Shown here piece by piece: positions 61,551-64,000 of a stretch of DNA of 64,000 bases. The translations under genes were made by a program, and so were the position numbers. Position 1 is the stretch's first letter; the number at the start of each line of letters is the position of its first letter. The stretch is from Candidatus Electrothrix communis (GTDB lineage: Bacteria; Desulfobacterota; Desulfobulbia; Desulfobulbales; Desulfobulbaceae). The notes under the pieces were generated by a model. It was given only the letters and a program-made list of their open reading frames with translations, had not been told where the DNA came from and made no database searches. The stretch spans positions 3,115,501-3,179,500 of the forward strand of contig CP130629.1 in NCBI GenBank assembly GCA_030644725.1, written 5' to 3'.

Positions 61551-61578
61551 ATTCCTTCAGGATCAGGAAGAAGAGGCT

Positions 61579-61722
61579 GTGCCAATCTTGAACAAAATAC
61601 GGTCTATTCTTCCTGAGAGTTTATCCGAAAACGATGATATCAGGAGTACAAGCATAGCATTTTTTGTGCTATGTGCTCTATTTTCCCAACAGTTACGTTT
61701 GTTGGAGAGAGGCCACATATAA
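61579..61722 (+). CDS. Possible small ORF between E2 and JAB
   Basis: A 47-residue frame from GTG 61579 with an AGGAAG-like site. Sequence: PILNKIRSILPESLSENDDI, then a hydrophobic stretch STSIAFFVLCALFSQQL. Upstream the frame overlaps E2, so translation by coupling is possible. There is no homology known to me. It could be a small membrane protein or non-coding; kept because the 229-bp gap is otherwise unexplained. Confidence 0.3.
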   Translation: MPILNKIRSILPESLSENDDIRSTSIAFFVLCALFSQQLRLLERGHI

Positions 61723-61779
61723 TGTTGGTCAGTTCAACAGAATCAATTCTGGACCGAAATCAGCCCTAAGAGTTTTACG

Positions 61780-62394
61780 ATGATGAGTAAACAGAAAAAA
61801 TTTGTAATTGAGAAGGATACAGCTGCATTCTGTCCTGATGAAAAAGCGTTGGAACCATATTCTATTGACCAGAAGTTGAATTCGAATTTCTCCGAAACAA
61901 AAGAAGAGAACGCTCATCGTTTCTATCTTACGAAGAATGCTCAGGATCAGATTTTCAATTTTATTGACTGGGGCCGCTCTTCTGCAAGGAACCAGATGGA
62001 GCAAGGCGGTATTTTAATTGGACATGCTTTTAAAGATTCTGTGCAGGGAATCACGTATTGCATTGCAAAAAAAGCCATCGAAGGAAAGGATGCTCAAGGT
62101 TCAGCAGCATATTTACGCATAGAACACCGTGCATGGAAAGCCATGATAGATGAGGCCGATGAACTGCTTGACTCCACTCCTGACAATAACATGCAGATTA
62201 TCGGATGGTTTCATACTCACCCTAATGGCCTGCCGGTCTTTATGTCAGGAACAGATCAGATGACCCAGAAACGCATGTTTGCACAGGACTGGCATTTTGC
62301 CATTGTTTTGAATCCGCAAAAGCAAATATGGCGAGCGTATTACGGAGCGAGTGCTGAGGAATGCAAAGGTTTCATGCTTGATAAAGATGTTTGA
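61780..62394 (+). CDS. JAB/JAMM isopeptidase
   Basis: A 204-residue protein. The JAMM site is complete: Glu74 in MEQGGILIG, then His145-x-His147 and Ser156-x2-Asp159 in WFHTHPNGLPVFMSGTD. The spacing from His147 to Ser156 is one residue longer than the usual x7. The N-terminus carries KKFVI (Phe8), the motif shared with the other proteins. JAB peptidases in such operons process the ubiquitin-like precursor or remove it from targets. It lies 229 bases after E2 and 41 before the E2-JAB fusion. No good ribosome site is seen; the start is a double ATG. Confidence 0.87.
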   Translation: MMSKQKKFVIEKDTAAFCPDEKALEPYSIDQKLNSNFSETKEENAHRFYLTKNAQDQIFNFIDWGRSSARNQMEQGGILIGHAFKDSVQGITYCIAKKAIEGKDAQGSAAYLRIEHRAWKAMIDEADELLDSTPDNNMQIIGWFHTHPNGLPVFMSGTDQMTQKRMFAQDWHFAIVLNPQKQIWRAYYGASAEECKGFMLDKDV

Positions 62395-62435
62395 GGCAAA
62401 AAAATAACTACCTAATACCATATGTATTCTGAGAT

Positions 62436-63788
62436 ATGACTCATAATCATACAAATGAATTACGGGAAACATTCGAGGCTATCAAGGCACTTAGAAATGA
62501 AATCCCTTGGATTAATATTGTTGCAGATGGAGACCTGCTCGCTCCCAACCGTTATCATGTGGAAATGGAAATCAGAAGCATCACAGGTACAAGCGAAGAT
62601 CCTGTTTACTCTCCTGTCTTTCTGTTCGATATTCTGTTACCGGACCAATTCCCCTTTGTTCCCCCTCAATGTATAGCCTTCCCCGTCATACCCTTTCACC
62701 CTCATTTCCGAATCCAGAAACACCCTGAATACACAAATGATGATTGCGGAATATGGGTAGATTATCAAAAAAATCAAGATGAGGAACTGAGATCGTTTCT
62801 TCTGAGAATAGCCCATTCATTGCAATATCAGTCCGATTATATAGTTACCCCCCGTGACATTGAGATTGGCAACTCACACGCATTTCATTGGTATCAGCAA
62901 ACTAGGAACAAGCACCCTGAAATATTTCCTACTGACCGCACAATACTTTCTCGCTCGGTGTCAGTAACGATTCATCCCCTTTCACCATCCGGGCCATCTC
63001 AAAAAAAATTTAAAATCAACACAGAAGAAGCATCTCACACCAGCAAAAAAACGTTTCAGATTGAACAGGTACCTTCTTCTCATAAATTTGATTCTGAAAC
63101 AGAATTAATAATCTCCACACCTCAACCAGAGGTGCAGACTGATGATATTGACATATCCTCTCAAAAAAAATTTGAAATTATCAACTGTACGGCCCCATAT
63201 AGGCCTCAAACAAAATCAGAGCCGAATTTTCAAAAAATTACACGATTTTCATCAGATTTTTATGAGGGCCGGGAGGTTACCTATCGCCTATATTTTACTG
63301 CCAAAGCGAGAAAGAATCTTTTTCAGCATATTAATTGGGAGAAAAAAACAGAGGCAAATAAAGTTGAGCAGGGAGGCCTGTTACTTGGGGAGGTGTCTCA
63401 TGATAACGAAAAAGGAATACTTTATGGGATCGTGCATGAAGTCATACCCGGAGCTGAAGCAAAGGGCTGGAGTACATATTTAGAAATAAGTCATAGCGTC
63501 TGGAAAGAAATGATAGATCATACTGATAGACTTATCGAAGAGGATAATGAGAGTCGAGAACTTCAAATTCTCGGCTGGTATCATACTCACCCGAATAATT
63601 TAGGAGTGTTTATGTCTGATACTGACCTGACTACTCAACGCCTTATCTTCCCAGAAAATTGGCAATATGCTGTTGTGCTCAATCCTCATACAAGAATATG
63701 GAAAGTTTTCGTCGGGAAAGACGCTCAGGAGTGTGGTGGTTTTATGATTAATGAAAACAAGCCCGTTAGCAGTAAAAAAAGCGAATAA
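62436..63788 (+). CDS. E2-JAB fusion protein
   Basis: A 450-residue protein. Residues 1-165 are an E2-like domain: ILLPDQFPFVPPQCIAF, PFHPHF, and a candidate catalytic Cys104 in DDCGIWVDY. A 100-residue linker has four motif copies: KKFKI (Phe192), KTFQI (Phe207), HKFDS (Phe218, weak) and KKFEI (Phe246). Residues about 280-450 are a JAB domain with Glu311 in EQGGLLLG and His383, His385, Ser394, Asp397 in WYHTHPNNLGVFMSDTD, the same extended spacing as the free JAB. It joins conjugation and cleavage in one chain, possibly to trim or recycle the modifier. Confidence 0.87.
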   Translation: MTHNHTNELRETFEAIKALRNEIPWINIVADGDLLAPNRYHVEMEIRSITGTSEDPVYSPVFLFDILLPDQFPFVPPQCIAFPVIPFHPHFRIQKHPEYTNDDCGIWVDYQKNQDEELRSFLLRIAHSLQYQSDYIVTPRDIEIGNSHAFHWYQQTRNKHPEIFPTDRTILSRSVSVTIHPLSPSGPSQKKFKINTEEASHTSKKTFQIEQVPSSHKFDSETELIISTPQPEVQTDDIDISSQKKFEIINCTAPYRPQTKSEPNFQKITRFSSDFYEGREVTYRLYFTAKARKNLFQHINWEKKTEANKVEQGGLLLGEVSHDNEKGILYGIVHEVIPGAEAKGWSTYLEISHSVWKEMIDHTDRLIEEDNESRELQILGWYHTHPNNLGVFMSDTDLTTQRLIFPENWQYAVVLNPHTRIWKVFVGKDAQECGGFMINENKPVSSKKSE

Positions 63789-63830
63789 AATATTCTGGGG
63801 GTAAGCCCTCTCACTCAGGCTCGACTTTCT

Positions 63831-64000
63831 ATGGAATTTTCAGACGATTGCATTAAACTGCTAGATACAAACTGGAATCGTATAAAACAACTCAGTAAAA
63901 AGGATTTTATTGATGTTGAAGAATTTTTCGAACGTTATGGAAATTCGCAAATCATCCGAGTTCGCTACCATATTATCTTGAAAATTCATTCTCCTATAGG
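63831..64000 (+). CDS. Unknown protein, 5' part (runs off the window)
   Basis: An open frame from ATG 63831 to the window end, at least 56 residues: MEFSDDCIKLLDTNWNRIKQ, then a charged helix (KKDFIDVEEFFERYGNSQII). No family is recognised from this fragment. It is on the same strand as the conjugation genes, 42 bases after E2-JAB, and may be a further gene of the system. Confidence 0.5.
   Translation, partial: MEFSDDCIKLLDTNWNRIKQLSKKDFIDVEEFFERYGNSQIIRVRYHIILKIHSPI

Noticed and set aside
1-64000. CRISPR array, tRNA or rRNA genes
   Set aside because: No regularly spaced repeats, no cloverleaf and no rRNA stretches were seen on reading the sequence.

Overview
The window looks like a chromosomal segment of a sulfate-reducing or sulfur-cycling member of the Desulfobacterota, most likely the Desulfobulbales and possibly a cable bacterium. 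Grounds: a canonical dsrC with the two-cysteine C-terminal arm, a GC-rich core with AT-rich inserts, and many accessory systems. Taxonomy is inference; no rRNA gene, tRNA gene or CRISPR array was seen.

Region 1 (1-28,954) is an extracellular contractile injection system (eCIS; Afp/PVC/MAC-like) locus on the + strand, broken by two inserts. Core pieces in order are a VgrG-like spike tail, a PAAR tip, a gp25 baseplate wedge, a long baseplate J protein, [insert 1], a fibre-like protein, a second J-like wedge, [insert 2], a CIS tape-measure protein and a DUF4157 protein. Insert 1 is mostly minus strand: two porins, a PstS-like and an oligopeptide-type binding protein, a binding-protein/MscS channel fusion, an IS91 remnant, a small secreted peptide and an ATPase/nuclease. 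Insert 2 holds a tyrosine recombinase, three palindromes, two short proteins sharing a leader I associate with eCIS cargo, and ATPase/nuclease and Rpn-type genes with a repeated 50-bp element.

Region 2 (28,992-45,863) is housekeeping and metabolism: a four-gene Feo ferrous-iron operon with two FeoA proteins, a membrane diguanylate cyclase, a fused HisH-HisF, a radical SAM/SPASM-TPR enzyme beside a chagasin-like protein with a tyrosine-motif tail (a likely RiPP or spliceotide-type pair), a 53-residue copy of the DsrC arm beside dsrC, a PpiD-like chaperone, a SNF2 helicase and a small TPR membrane protein.

Region 3 (45,864-64,000) looks like a defence/accessory island: a nuclease-STAND NTPase, an unknown alpha/beta-hydrolase-like protein, a broken dnaE tail, then two divergent gene arms. 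The left arm (minus) encodes a 141-aa membrane-tethered protein, an 856-aa protein of unknown function and an SPFH/band-7-like protein. The right arm (plus) encodes a bacterial ubiquitin-like conjugation system: a zinc-ribbon protein, an E1 fused to a ubiquitin-like domain, a free ubiquitin-like protein, an E2, a JAB peptidase and an E2-JAB fusion, and continues past the window end. A short motif, Lys-Phe-x-(Ile/Val/Leu), recurs in E1, E2, JAB, E2-JAB, the zinc-ribbon protein and the SPFH-like protein. It ties both arms into one apparently undescribed system and is the most interesting result here.
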